From positions 1-41,647 of the IMG/VR virus record IMGVR_UViG_3300048833_000186: a stretch of DNA of 41,647 nt; one strand, 5' to 3'. Position 1 is the stretch's first letter. Every line of letters begins with the position of its first letter. Source of the stretch: a virus. The position numbers and the translations under genes are program-made. Below, piece by piece: positions 21,864 to 31,700 of the stretch. The notes under the pieces were generated by a model. The model did no database searches, was not told where the DNA came from, and worked only from the letters and a program-made list of their open reading frames with translations.

Positions 21864-23837
21864 ATGCCACAACCAACCGTAACCCGCCTGATGCCGACGC
21901 AGCTGATCGAAGCGCGTCTGCTGCCGTCGACGTTCAACGCCGAAACGCGAAGCATCGAAGTCACGTGGGGCGTTGGCGCCCGCGTCCGTCGCTACGACTG
22001 GTGGGAAGGCCGCTACTACGACGAAGAGCTTTCCCTCGAAGACGGCGCTGTCGATCTCTCGCGCCTTGAATCCGGCAATGCTGCTGTCCTGGCCGATCAC
22101 AACACGTACAGCATCCGTTCGCAGATCGGTGTAGTGGAGCGTGCATGGATCGAAAACGGCGAAGGCCGTGCGGTGATCCGCCTCAGTGAGCGTGAGGACA
22201 TCGCCGGCATCGTAGGTGATATCCGCGACGGCATCATCCGCAACATCAGCGTTGGCTACACAGTGCAGCGATACCAGGTCGACGAGCCCGTGGGCGGAAT
22301 CCCGGTGTATCGCGCTGTCGAGTGGCGCCCGCACGAAATCAGCTTCGTCACCGTGCCTGCGGATGCCTCCGCCAGCACCCGCAACGCACCAGATACCACG
22401 CAGGGCGGTTCGCCTTGCGTGTTTACCCGCGCCACTCCGGCGCACAACCCTGTGGAGCCCACCATGCCTCAATCCGCTACTGCAGCAGCTGCTGCCACCC
22501 GTGCCGCCGCCGAGGCGGATTCCCAAACCACTCCTGTTGCTGCCGCTCCGGCCGGTGTCGAAGATGCCACCCAGCAGACCCAGCGTTCGGCAGAAATTGT
22601 CGAGCTCTGCACCCGTCATGGCTTCTCCGAAAGGGCCGCCGAGTTCCTGCGTGCCGGCCATTCTCTGGAAACCGTGCGCGGTCTGATCCTGGACGACATG
22701 GCGACGCGTGACGCTGCTGCCGGTGGCAACCTCAACCGCGTGCAGGCGGGTGAAGACGAGGCAGACAAGTTCCGCAACGCTGCCGCGGATTCGCTACTGG
22801 CCCGTGCCATGGTGGTCAATCCCACCACCCGCACCCGCTATGCAGTGGACGGTGCTAACCCGGCGCGTGGCATGTCCCTGCGCGAGCTTGGCCGCCACTG
22901 CTTGACGCGCATCGGTGTACGCACCGATGGCCTGTCCGCCCTCGAGATGATCGGTCGTGCGTTCACCCAGGGCACCAGCGATTTCCCGGTGCTGCTCGAA
23001 ATTGCCATGCACAAAGCATTGCAGGCCGGCTACGCCGTTGCACCCGACACGTGGCAGCGTTTCTGCGCACGTGGCCAGGTCAGTGACTTCCGCGCCCACA
23101 ACCGCTACCGCGTTGGCAGCTTGGGCAACCTGGACGCTCTGAATGAGCTGGGCGAGTTCAAGAACAAGTCCATTCCGGACGGCGAGAAAGCCAGCATCAC
23201 GGCAGGCACGAAGGGCAACATCATCAACCTGTCGCGTCAGGCCATCATCAACGATGACCTGGGTGCCTTTATCGGTGCCGCCACCATGCTTGGCCGCGCT
23301 GCTTCGCGCACCGTAGAGGCTGATGTCTATGCCTTGCTCGCGAGCAACCCGGTGCTGGGCGACGGCTTCGCGCTGTTCTCCGCCGAGCACGGCAATCTCA
23401 ACAATGCCGCCGCACCCACGGTCACCACGGTTGATGAAGCTCGCGTCAAGTTGGCACAGCAGAAGGATGTCAGCGGCAATGATTTCCTCGACCTGCGCCC
23501 CGCTGTGTTCCTGAGCGGCCTGGGCTATGGCAGCACCGCCCGCGTGCTGAATAGCGCCGAATACGACCCGGATACGGCCAACAAGCTGCAGAAGCCGAAC
23601 GTCGTGCGTGGCTTGTTCACGGACGTAGTCGACAGCCCGCGGATTGCAGACACCAAGTGGTACCTGTTTGCGGATCCGGGTGATGCCCCAGTGCTCGAGG
23701 TGGCCTTCCTGGAAGGCAACGACGCTCCGTTCCTGGACCAGGAAGAGGGCTTCTCGGTCGACGGCTCGCGCTGGAAGGCTCGCCTTGATTACGGCGTGGC
23801 GCCCATCGACTACCGCGGCGCTCAGCGCAACGGTTGA
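21864..23837 (+). CDS. prohead protease fused to major capsid protein
   Basis: This 657-residue protein combines two functions. The N-terminal part (about 1-185) is an HK97/S78-like prohead protease: AVLADHNTYSIRSQIGVVE with the catalytic His region, IIRNISVGYTV with the Ser, and HEISFVTVPADASA. A low-complexity linker rich in Ala and Pro (about 200-240) follows. The rest is a major capsid protein (from about 330: DGANPARGMSLRELGR ... KDVSGNDFLDLRPAVFL). After self-processing the capsid subunit would be released. GAGG precedes the ATG at 21864; a TTG at 21858 is unlikely. Such fusions are known in several phages. Confidence 0.9.
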   Translation: MPQPTVTRLMPTQLIEARLLPSTFNAETRSIEVTWGVGARVRRYDWWEGRYYDEELSLEDGAVDLSRLESGNAAVLADHNTYSIRSQIGVVERAWIENGEGRAVIRLSEREDIAGIVGDIRDGIIRNISVGYTVQRYQVDEPVGGIPVYRAVEWRPHEISFVTVPADASASTRNAPDTTQGGSPCVFTRATPAHNPVEPTMPQSATAAAAATRAAAEADSQTTPVAAAPAGVEDATQQTQRSAEIVELCTRHGFSERAAEFLRAGHSLETVRGLILDDMATRDAAAGGNLNRVQAGEDEADKFRNAAADSLLARAMVVNPTTRTRYAVDGANPARGMSLRELGRHCLTRIGVRTDGLSALEMIGRAFTQGTSDFPVLLEIAMHKALQAGYAVAPDTWQRFCARGQVSDFRAHNRYRVGSLGNLDALNELGEFKNKSIPDGEKASITAGTKGNIINLSRQAIINDDLGAFIGAATMLGRAASRTVEADVYALLASNPVLGDGFALFSAEHGNLNNAAAPTVTTVDEARVKLAQQKDVSGNDFLDLRPAVFLSGLGYGSTARVLNSAEYDPDTANKLQKPNVVRGLFTDVVDSPRIADTKWYLFADPGDAPVLEVAFLEGNDAPFLDQEEGFSVDGSRWKARLDYGVAPIDYRGAQRNG

Positions 23838-23856
23838 TCCACAAGCCATCCGATCA

Positions 23857-23877
23857 CCGCCGCATCCATCGCGGCGG
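23857..23877 (+). promoter_or_regulatory. hairpin between capsid and decoration genes
   Basis: CCGCCGC and GCGGCGG form a 7-bp stem with a 7-base loop and no T-run. It lies between the capsid fusion gene and the decoration gene. It could protect the capsid mRNA or tune readthrough. Confidence 0.4.
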
Positions 23878-23914
23878 CTGATCCAAACCTTTCGAATTTC
23901 TAGGAGTAAGAGTC

Positions 23915-24298
23915 ATGGCTAAAAACTTCGTACAGGATGGCGCGGTCATCCAGTGGACCAACAGCACCGGCGCTGCAGTTGCGTCCGGGCAGGTCGTCAA
24001 GATCGGCAACATCCTCGGCATCGCACTCGTTGCGCTGGCCATTGGTGCCACCGGCAGCGTCGCGACCGAGGGCGTCTTCAGCGGCGTGCCGAAGGTGTCG
24101 GCCGCCGTGTTCGCCCAGGGCGAGAAGCTGCTGTTCGACGTCAGCGCCGGCAGCGGCGTGGGCGCGTTCGACGACAGCGCGGCGACTGGCGCCAGCGGCG
24201 ACGTGATGGGCGGCGCGATCGCATGGGTGGCAGGTGCAAACACCGAGACCACCTGCACGATCAAGTTGACTCCGGGCAACTCGACCGTCACCGCGTAA
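23915..24298 (+). CDS. capsid decoration/cement protein (DUF2190)
   Basis: This 127-residue protein starts MAKNFVQDGAVIQWTNSTG. The repeated small-residue beta pattern (VVKIGNILGIALVALAIG, ATEGVFSGVPKVSAAVFAQGEKLLFD) fits DUF2190 proteins, which trimerise on the outside of the head like lambda gpD. AGGAG precedes the ATG. A strong terminator directly follows. Confidence 0.85.
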   Translation: MAKNFVQDGAVIQWTNSTGAAVASGQVVKIGNILGIALVALAIGATGSVATEGVFSGVPKVSAAVFAQGEKLLFDVSAGSGVGAFDDSAATGASGDVMGGAIAWVAGANTETTCTIKLTPGNSTVTA

Positions 24299-24306
24299 CC
24301 GACTGG

Positions 24307-24359
24307 CCACCACCGCACGCAGATGCCCGGGTGGCGCGTGCGGTGGTGGGTCCTTTTTT
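24307..24359 (+). terminator. strong terminator after the head genes
   Basis: Positions 24307-24320 pair perfectly with 24336-24349 (14 bp, CCACCACC ... GGTGGTGG) around a 15-base loop, and TCC plus six T follow. It separates capsid genes from the lysis cassette, so lysis genes need readthrough or antitermination. Confidence 0.88.
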
Positions 24360-24382
24360 CACTACGGAGTCGGACAGGGGCG

Positions 24383-24685
24383 ATGAGCGACAAGCACATG
24401 AACATCGAACAGGCCACAGAGAGCACGTTAGCCAAGGCCATCACGCGCTTCGGCGTTCCTCTGTTTCTGTCGGCAATCAGTTTCCTTGGCGGCATGGTGC
24501 TGCTGGATATACGTAACGAGACACGTGAGAACGGCAACGCCCAGGCTGATATCAGCCGCGAAGTGCAGCAGTTGACCGCTGACGTACGCGTGCTGAAAGA
24601 GACCGTCAATGCCGGCTTGGTCTGGCGCATCACTGAAATCGAACGCCGCGTCAACACCGTCGAACAAGCACAGAAGACACCATGA
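24383..24685 (+). CDS. small membrane protein with coiled coil, start of lysis cassette
   Basis: The product is 100 residues starting MSDKHMNIEQATES. One membrane helix (FGVPLFLSAISFLGGMVLLDI) is followed by a helical coiled-coil-like tail (ADISREVQQLTADVRVLKETVN). AGGGG precedes the ATG. It overlaps the endolysin start by four bases. It may be a holin or antiholin-type regulator, but the family is not recognised. Confidence 0.6.
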   Translation: MSDKHMNIEQATESTLAKAITRFGVPLFLSAISFLGGMVLLDIRNETRENGNAQADISREVQQLTADVRVLKETVNAGLVWRITEIERRVNTVEQAQKTP

Positions 24686-25203
24686 CCGACCGCTTCCCCA
24701 TTTTCATTGACCGGCTGCTTTCACACGAAGGCGGCTACACCGCTGACCGTCGTGATCCGGGCAACTGGACGGGTGGTCGCGTCAACGCTGGCCAGCTGAA
24801 GGGCACGAAGTTCGGCATCGCTGCCAACACGTATCCCAACCTGGACATCAAGAACCTGACCCGCACACAAGCCATTGCGATCTACCGCCGCGATTTCTGG
24901 GAAGCCGCCAAGTGCGACAAGTTGGCGCCAGTGGTCGCGTTCCAGTTGCTGGACGGTGCGGTCAACAGCGGCATCAAGCAAGCGACGCGCTGGCTGCAGC
25001 GTGCCGTGAAGGTTGCCGATGACGGAATGATCGGAAGCATGACCCTGGCGGCTATTCGCGCCACGGACCAGAACGACATCGCGTATCGATTCAACGCCGA
25101 CCGCATCGACTTCATGACGCGGCTGAAAAACTGGCCAGTGCACGGAGCGGGCTGGATGCGCCGTATCGCTGGCAACTTGCGGTTCGCCGCCGAAGACAAC
25201 TGA
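24682..25203 (+). CDS. endolysin, glycoside hydrolase family 108
   Basis: This 173-residue protein should cleave peptidoglycan at lysis. The N terminus has FIDRLLSHEGGYTADRRDPG with the family catalytic Glu in EGGY, then TKFGIAANTYP and FWEAAKCDKL. The C-terminal third (GAVNSGIKQATRWLQRAVKVADDGMIG) is the peptidoglycan-binding part found in the same family. There is no signal peptide, so a holin must release it. Confidence 0.92.
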   Translation: MTDRFPIFIDRLLSHEGGYTADRRDPGNWTGGRVNAGQLKGTKFGIAANTYPNLDIKNLTRTQAIAIYRRDFWEAAKCDKLAPVVAFQLLDGAVNSGIKQATRWLQRAVKVADDGMIGSMTLAAIRATDQNDIAYRFNADRIDFMTRLKNWPVHGAGWMRRIAGNLRFAAEDN

Positions 25204-25213
25204 GGATCCTGAC

Positions 25214-25570
25214 ATGCAACTCTTCTTCACCCTGCTGTTGGTCCTGCTGATTGCAGTGGCCTATTTCTTCTACGACCGGTTCACCCGCAAGGGCGCCGTG
25301 CCACTGGCCAGCGCTTGGAAGTCGTTCACCGTTTGGCTGGCCGCGGCCGGCACGGTGCTGGGGCAGTACCTGGTCGACCTGTTCGGTTGGGCCGCTACGC
25401 AGGTGGACTTCCTGCAGGAACGATTCGGCGGCTTGCTCGCGGATCCTTCCGCTGGCCAAGCGCTGCAGCTGCTGAGTTGGTTCTTCCTGCTGCTGCGATT
25501 GAAAGGGCAGGGTTTGCCCAGCATCCGTCTGCCTGACTTGCCTGACGAAGCCAGGCAAGCGGGCGCCTGA
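25214..25570 (+). CDS. putative holin or lysis membrane protein
   Basis: This 118-residue protein has an N-terminal helix (FFTLLLVLLIAVAYFFY), a second hydrophobic segment (FTVWLAAAGTVLGQYLVDLF) and a third near ALQLLSWFFLLL. The position between endolysin and spanin genes suggests a holin. The family is not recognised from sequence alone. Confidence 0.6.
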   Translation: MQLFFTLLLVLLIAVAYFFYDRFTRKGAVPLASAWKSFTVWLAAAGTVLGQYLVDLFGWAATQVDFLQERFGGLLADPSAGQALQLLSWFFLLLRLKGQGLPSIRLPDLPDEARQAGA

Positions 25571-25577
25571 TTCCATC

Positions 25578-26033
25578 ATGAGCATTCTGGCCAAGCTCAG
25601 CGTCAAGCCACTGCTGTACGCCATCGGCGTGCTGCTGGTGGTTGTGGTCGCGCTGTCCGTCGCCCTGTTCGTACAGGGTGCGCGGGTCGACACGGCCACC
25701 GCTGAGCGTGCCACTGCGGAGGCGGCACAGCGCAGCACCGTCACCGAGCGTGAAGCCTGGAAGGTGCGTGCTGACGAACTGGCTGCAGCCAACGCTGCTT
25801 ACACCACCAGCTTCCGCCAGCTGCAGGCGGAGTTGAAGCTGGCGCAGGACCAGGCCACAGAGGTGCGCACGCAGGCCGCCCAGGCGCAGGCCATCGCCGA
25901 GCGCGAGACCGCCGCGGCGGAGCGGACGCTGAAGGAATTCACCACGCGCTACCAGGTGCAGAGCCGCGTCGCGGACTGTGCCCGCGCCCTTGAACAGGTG
26001 GAGGCGGTATGTCCGGCATTCGAGCACTACTGA
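25578..26033 (+). CDS. inner-membrane spanin (Rz-like)
   Basis: The product is 151 residues. An N-terminal membrane anchor (PLLYAIGVLLVVVVALSVALF) is followed by a long Ala/Glu/Arg coiled coil (TAERATAEAAQRSTVTEREAW ... AQAIAERETAAAERTLKEF), as in Rz. The 3' end overlaps the Rz1-like lipoprotein gene out of frame. Together they should fuse inner and outer membranes at the last step of lysis. Confidence 0.82.
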   Translation: MSILAKLSVKPLLYAIGVLLVVVVALSVALFVQGARVDTATAERATAEAAQRSTVTEREAWKVRADELAAANAAYTTSFRQLQAELKLAQDQATEVRTQAAQAQAIAERETAAAERTLKEFTTRYQVQSRVADCARALEQVEAVCPAFEHY

Positions 26034-26305
26034 TCTTCCTGGCGATCGCACTGCTGGCCGCGTGCGGCCGCAACGCCAAGCCCGATCTGCCGCCCGCCGG
26101 CGGCGCTGTTACGCCCGTCGTGCAGGTGGTCGAGCGTCGCGTGTACGTGCCGATCGATGACACGCTCACTCGCCCGGAGCCAATCGCAGAAGGCCCGATC
26201 TCCATGTGCTTCGACGTGGCCGCCCAGCGCCGCGCAGCGATCGAACGAGGCAATGCCAAGCTCAAGGCGATCGGAGCGAAGCAGGGCACGGTGGTGACGC
26301 CGTGA
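26009..26305 (+). CDS. outer-membrane spanin lipoprotein (Rz1-like)
   Basis: This 98-residue protein has a lipoprotein signal peptide with lipobox LLAAC (Cys at about residue 19). The mature part begins CGRNAKPDLPPAGG and includes prolines near the start, as in Rz1. The gene begins inside the Rz-like gene in another frame, the typical spanin overlap. Its stop overlaps the next GTG. Confidence 0.82.
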   Translation: MSGIRALLIFLAIALLAACGRNAKPDLPPAGGAVTPVVQVVERRVYVPIDDTLTRPEPIAEGPISMCFDVAAQRRAAIERGNAKLKAIGAKQGTVVTP

Positions 26306-26631
26306 GCCAGCGTGCTTTCCTCGCCGAGCTGGATGCCGACCTGCACGGAGCCTTTGCCGACGCCGGCATGGCTGACATTGGCGCGTACACCGCGCCGGAT
26401 GCCGAGCCCACGGAAGACCCGCTTCCGGTTCGCGTGTATGTCGACCGCAACGTGCAGACCATTGGCGAGTTCAATCAGATTGCGGCCAACCGCACCGAAG
26501 TTTCCTACGTACGTGCCGACGTTGCGCCAGTCAAAGGTGCTCGCCTGGTAGTGGATGGCGAGACCTTCATCAACGTGGAGGTCGTTTCCGACGACGGCTC
26601 ATTGAGCCGCTGGCTGGTGCGCCGTGGCTGA
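26302..26631 (+). CDS. head-tail joining protein, gpFII-like
   Basis: This 109-residue protein starts with GTG overlapping the spanin stop. The C-terminal part (SYVRADVAPVKGARLVVDGETF ... VVSDDGSLSRWLVRRG) resembles lambda gpFII, which joins head and tail, including its closing 'SDDG ... WL.RG'. It resumes the morphogenetic order after the lysis cassette. Confidence 0.7.
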   Translation: MSQRAFLAELDADLHGAFADAGMADIGAYTAPDAEPTEDPLPVRVYVDRNVQTIGEFNQIAANRTEVSYVRADVAPVKGARLVVDGETFINVEVVSDDGSLSRWLVRRG

Positions 26632-27094
26632 GCCGATCAGCTGGCTGGCATTGCAGGCGATCAAGGCGCTGGTCCAATCGGTCAGCGTCATCAATGGCTA
26701 CTACACCGACATGGGTGCGGCCGACATTGTGCTCGATCGTTCGCAGGTGCCGGAAGGCGAAGCGCCGTTCGTGCTTATCACGGCCACCGACTTCACACCC
26801 ATCGATGCGCGTAGCGGGCCGAAGACCACCGTCAACACGATGGACCTGGTGATCGAGTTCGCACAGCCCATGGGTGATGGCGTCACGGATCCCGAGCTGA
26901 TTGCGCACCGTGGCCGTGCTGACCTTGTTCGCGTGCTCAAGACCGATCTGCGCAGTGCGCCGGCCATGTTGCACAACCTTCAGATCACCAGTTCCCGCAT
27001 CGGTAGTGATACCGACGAAGCAGGTTCTGCCCTGGTCATCGCTCAGGTTTCCGCGCGGGTGGACCTGACCGAATCCAAATCGCCCGCCACTTAA
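26624..27094 (+). CDS. tail completion/terminator protein (gpU-like)
   Basis: The product is 156 residues with a GTG start overlapping the gene before. Length, place before the tail tube gene, and mixed alpha/beta text (FVLITATDFTPIDARSGPKT, LVIEFAQPMG) suggest a tail terminator like gpU. The sequence match is weak, so the call rests on order. Confidence 0.5.
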   Translation: MAEPISWLALQAIKALVQSVSVINGYYTDMGAADIVLDRSQVPEGEAPFVLITATDFTPIDARSGPKTTVNTMDLVIEFAQPMGDGVTDPELIAHRGRADLVRVLKTDLRSAPAMLHNLQITSSRIGSDTDEAGSALVIAQVSARVDLTESKSPAT

Positions 27095-27106
27095 GAGGAC
27101 ACCACC

Positions 27107-27898
27107 ATGACAGCACCAGCTGTACGTCAATTTGCCGGTGACATCCGGTTCTGGGAAAAGGGCGCTGCTGGTGCTCTTGTTGCCGTAATCCCGGAAGCCG
27201 CCGATCCGGATGGTAACCAGCCCATCGAAACCAACGCCTTCACCTTCGCGTACGAAGCCGGCGACGAAATCAATGTCGTCAGCAAGCGCCGTGATGCGCG
27301 TTACAACCAGCCCGTCTACACCGACACGCTGCCGGGTACCACCAGCGTCAGCGCCACGTTGCTGGAACTGCCGCCCCTGATCCTGGCGCGCATCCTGTTC
27401 GGCGAAGGCAGCACGGCCGTGTTGACTGCTGGCAGCGTCACCGACGAAGCCGTCAGTGCCGGCGCCAGCCTCCTGTCGCCGATACAGCTGGCGCATCGCC
27501 TGGTGTCGTCGGTCGTGGTGAAGAAGGGCGTGGCCACCTTGGTGGCTGGCACCGACTACACCGTTGACCTCCGTCGCGGCCAGGTGTTGCCGAAGTCGGG
27601 TGGCGACATCGATGCTGCGGACGCGCTGCTGGTCAGCTACTCCTATGCGGCCCAGGTGTCCACGTCCATCCAAGGCGGCGCGGTGCCCACCAAGTCGTAC
27701 TACATCACCGGCGACATGCAGGATCGTATCAGCGGCGAGAATGGCGAGCTGCGTATTCCGGAAGCCCGCCTGACCGTGGATGGCGACGTGGACTGGTTGT
27801 CCAGCGAGCCGATCCAGGCGGTGCTCACCGGTGCGTGCGTGGTCGCGTCGGGTGAAACCGCACCGTACACCTTCGTGGCGTACAAGGCGGCGGTCTAA
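27107..27898 (+). CDS. major tail tube protein
   Basis: This 263-residue protein has GAGG before the ATG. Beta-rich sequence with FAGDIRFWEKG, AFTFAYEAGDEINVVSKRRD and SYYITGDMQDRISGENGELRIPEARL is typical of tail tube subunits, and order supports it (after the terminator-like gene, before the tape measure). An Ig-like or extended C-terminal end is not evident. The central YTVDLRRGQVLPKSGGDIDAADALLVSYSY resembles the repeat units of the large tail protein at 32577. Confidence 0.75.
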   Translation: MTAPAVRQFAGDIRFWEKGAAGALVAVIPEAADPDGNQPIETNAFTFAYEAGDEINVVSKRRDARYNQPVYTDTLPGTTSVSATLLELPPLILARILFGEGSTAVLTAGSVTDEAVSAGASLLSPIQLAHRLVSSVVVKKGVATLVAGTDYTVDLRRGQVLPKSGGDIDAADALLVSYSYAAQVSTSIQGGAVPTKSYYITGDMQDRISGENGELRIPEARLTVDGDVDWLSSEPIQAVLTGACVVASGETAPYTFVAYKAAV

Positions 27899-27900
27899 GC

Positions 27901-28107
27901 ATGGCCAAAGCCCGGGTGAAAGTTGCCCAGGCGGCGACGGTTGCGGAAACGCAGCCGTCGCCTTTGGCTGTGCCTGGCACAGTCATCGTGGTGTTCAAGC
28001 GTGACCACCGGCATGCCGGTGTTGACTACCGCGCCAACGACACGTTGGAAGTCACAACCGAGGTCGCGGATCTGCTGCGTCAGTACGACGCAATCGGAAG
28101 TGCGTGA
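27901..28107 (+). CDS. small tail-region protein
   Basis: The product is 68 residues starting MAKARVKVAQ. VVFKRDHRHAGVDYRANDTLEV and a C-terminal helix ADLLRQYDAIG give a compact fold, similar to small phage proteins found beside tail tube genes. Its stop shares a base with the next ATG. Function is unknown. Confidence 0.6.
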   Translation: MAKARVKVAQAATVAETQPSPLAVPGTVIVVFKRDHRHAGVDYRANDTLEVTTEVADLLRQYDAIGSA

Positions 28108-28745
28108 TGGCTGTAAGCCGCCGCAACAGCGCGCTCCAGTACTACGTCAATGGCCGTCGCGCCAAAGACTTGCATGGCCTCACCGATCTGGCAGGCAACA
28201 TCCTGTCTTCGTATGACGACGCCGTCACCAAGGCGGTGTCTGGATTGAAGCGCCGCGCTCTCCCTGCAGCAAGCCGGGCAGTGCGCAGCAACTATGGAAT
28301 CAAGGCCCGTGAGCTGTCCGGGAAATTTCGCGTGGAGACCGGCATCAAGGGTGGTCGTGGTGATCGTAGCGATTACCTGAGTATCTGGGCTTCCACGCGC
28401 CGCATACCGCTGCTGGCGTTCGCCGGCCGCTGGGGTGGCCGTCGCAGCAAGGGCGCGATGGCCTCCATCATGAAGAGCGATCGCAAGGTCTACGACTCAT
28501 CCTTCATTGCCACGATTCGTGGCCGCACGGCGATCCGCGTGCGTAGCTTCAACGGCGGCACTGGCAAGCGGTATGGCCGCGGCCCAGTGCGCATGCTGTA
28601 CGGCCCGAGTGCCTTCGAAATGTTGTCAGGCTTGGACCACGCACCGTCTCTGGCCAGCCAGAAGGCCGTGCTTGAAGAGCTGACCGGCTTCTACAGCGCC
28701 GAACTACGGCGCCAGTTCTCGCTTCAAAAGGGTCGCAATGGCTAA
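28107..28745 (+). CDS. minor tail protein Z-like
   Basis: The product is about 212 residues. KRRALPAASRAVRSNYGIKARELSGKFR and RRIPLLAFAGR are close in style to lambda gpZ, which helps attach tail to head, and the closing VRMLYGPSAFEML fits. In lambda Z precedes U and V; here it follows the tail tube. A GTG at 28104 is an alternative start. It overlaps the tape measure by eight bases. Confidence 0.7.
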   Translation: MAVSRRNSALQYYVNGRRAKDLHGLTDLAGNILSSYDDAVTKAVSGLKRRALPAASRAVRSNYGIKARELSGKFRVETGIKGGRGDRSDYLSIWASTRRIPLLAFAGRWGGRRSKGAMASIMKSDRKVYDSSFIATIRGRTAIRVRSFNGGTGKRYGRGPVRMLYGPSAFEMLSGLDHAPSLASQKAVLEELTGFYSAELRRQFSLQKGRNG

Positions 28746-31700
28746 GGGTATCGAAGAAGCCATTCGCATCGTCCTGGAAACGGAAGGCGCGGCTGGGCTC
28801 GCACAGTTGCGTACTGCGCTCGCGTCCATTGGCGACGTGTCTGTCGATTCGGCAGCGGACACGCAGAAGCTGGTCGCATCGATGGACGAACTGTCCGACA
28901 TCGCGACCACGATTGCGCGGGTAGAGTCGTTCACCAAGCTCAAACAAGGCCTGGTAGAAACCGAAGCGCAGCTGGCCAAGGCCCAGGCCGGCGCCAAGGA
29001 ACTCTTCACCACCTTCAATCAGGGTGACAAGAGCAACAGCGGCATCACCCGCATGCAGTCGCAGGCCCGAAAGACGGTCAATGACTTGTCGGCCGCCGTC
29101 GAGAAGCAGAAGCTGGAGCTGCAGCAGCTGCGTGCCGAACTGTCCCGCAGTGGTGTGGACACCACCAAACTGGGCAGCGCCCAGGGCGCGTTGCGCGCCA
29201 AGATGGCGCAGGCGCAGGCGTCGCTCGCATCCAGCGTCAGGTCGCTGCAGCAGTTCCGCGCAGAACAGGCAAAGGCGGCCGCCGAAGTCCCGGCCAGCAA
29301 TGAGCGCATCGCCAAGAGCTACAGCCGCATCGGTGGCGCGCTTTCCGGCTTGCGTGCGCTGGCGGCGCCTGTCCTGGCCTTCCTGTCGTTCCGCACAGCG
29401 CTGTCCGGCATCCAGAACCTGCTTGGCGTCGCCACCAGCGCGGAGGATGCACGCCGCGCCCTGGCTGAGATGTACGGCACGCAGGAGGCCGGCAACGCCG
29501 CCTACGACCAGCTGGCGGGGCTGGCCAAGCGCAATGGCCTGGCGTTCGATGCAACGCTGGAGTCCGCCAAGAAGCTGAAGGCATTCGGTCTTGATCCGCT
29601 AGGCGGCTCGCTGCAGGCGCTGATCGACCAGAACGCCGCCGCCGGCGGATCGCAGGAAGACCTGTCCGGTAAAGTCCTGGCACTTGGCCAGGCGTGGGCG
29701 AAGCAGAAGCTGCAGGGCGAAGAGATCCTGCAGTTGGTCGAGCGTGGCGTGCCGGTATGGGACTTGCTGCAGAAATCCACCGGCAAGAACGTGGTGGAGC
29801 TGCAGAAGCTCAGCGAGGAAGGCAAGCTGGGCCGCAAGGTCATCGCAGACTTGATCGAGGAAATCGGCAAGGCCAACGAGGGTGCCGCTGGCCGCGGACT
29901 CAACGCCCTGTCTGGGCTGGTCGCTCGCGCATCGGCGCGTTGGCTGGAATTCCGCCAGAGCGTGGTGGATGCCGGCGTAGGCGAATACTTCTCGCAGCAA
30001 ATGAAGCTGCTGCTCGATTCGACCGGCGGACTCGATGGCCTGGCGCGCAAGGTCAGCGCTGCCATCATTGCGGTGGTGGAGGGGCTGAAGGGACTGGGCC
30101 AGACCCTTGCGCCCTTCGTGTCCGTCATCGGCAACGTCACGCTGGGCTTGGCCCGCAACGCTGAGGCGCTGATCTTCCTGGCCAAGGCGTATGCGGCCGT
30201 CAAGATCGTAGACTTCTACCAGTCCATGGCGCGTGGGGCACTCACGCTGCAGGCCAATGCCGCCGCCTTGAAAGCCACCAGCGCAGCGGCAACAGAAACC
30301 AACACCATGTTTGGCAAGCTGGGTGGCGCCATCAAGGGCCTGCCCCGCACCATCGGCATCGGTGTGGTTGCGCTTGGCATCGACTCCATCATCCGCGACC
30401 TGGGCGAGATCATCCGCCTGCGTGGCGAGCTGAAGGAGGTTGAAAGCAGTATCGCAGTGCTCGAAGCCGGCCAGCGCGCCTTGTCAGCGGATCGCGTGCG
30501 CCAGGCCCAGGAGATGCAGCGCATCTATGCGCAGTACGCCGATACCGTTATCCAGTCGAATGACCAGATCAAGGGCCAGTCGCTGGAACAGGCCCAGGCG
30601 TACAAGCTCCAGCTGACGCAGGCCCAGCAGTACTTCAAGGGCATCATCATTGAAGCGGTCAATACCGGTACGGCGGTGGATTCGGGTGTGCGTGATTCCA
30701 TCCAGCGTGTCAATGCCGCGCTGGAACAGACGAACGCGCAGATCGCGCTCACAAGTGAGGCGTTGCGCAAGGCGTCTACGGATTTCACGCAGTTCTCGAC
30801 GAACGCAGTCACCAAGTTCGATGAGCTGGTCAACAAGGGCAAGACGGTCAAGGAATCCGTCGGCGGCATTTTCGACGGCATTGATTTCACACGCACGGAC
30901 GGCATCAAGAACGCGGTTGGCATCCTGGACCAGATGGCCGCCCGCGGTTCGGCAGCGGGTGCTGCCATCAAGGATGAGTTGCGCACTGCGCTGGCGGGCG
31001 TCGCGGATGAAGACCTGCCAAAGCTGAAGGCCGCGGCAGATGCCGCATTTGGCGCCAGCAGCGTGGGCGCTAAGGCGCTGGCCGATGAAATCAACACCAT
31101 CAACCTCACGCGCCTCGGTGTGGATGTGGAGGCCATCAAGACGGGCTTCACAAAGGCGGGCCGATCTGCGGTGGATGCGTTCAAGGCCGCTAATGCAGAG
31201 GTTGAAAAGCTTCAACTGGACACTGCCCAGCGTAGTTCAGCCATCTCCCAAGCCTTCCAGAGCGCATTCAAGAACGCAGCGACCAGCACCGAGCTAAAGG
31301 CGTTGAAGCAGGCGCTGCTTGATGCAATGTCTGGCGGCAATCTCAATTCGGTCGAGTTCCAGTCAGCAGTGGCGCAGGTAGAGGCCAAACTAAAGTCCCT
31401 GAGCAGCACCGGCGCTGCTGTTGGTGGTGGCGTCAAAGAAGGTGCGGACCGCGGGTCGCGGGCTTTGGAGCAGTTGAGTAATTCTGCAACTGAAACTGCA
31501 ACTGACGTGGCCAGTGTTGGTGATGCTGCGGAGGGTGCTGCGGAAGGTATTGGCGAGGCAAATGCTGAAACGGAATCCTTTAGTTTCAGCATGGGCGTGT
31601 TGTCCGAGGCTGCCCAGGAAGCGTTGCGGCAGCTTGACCAGTACCGCGGCGGCAATTTCGTGCAGCGCTTCGCCAACGTCTGGAACGAGATCTATCGCCA

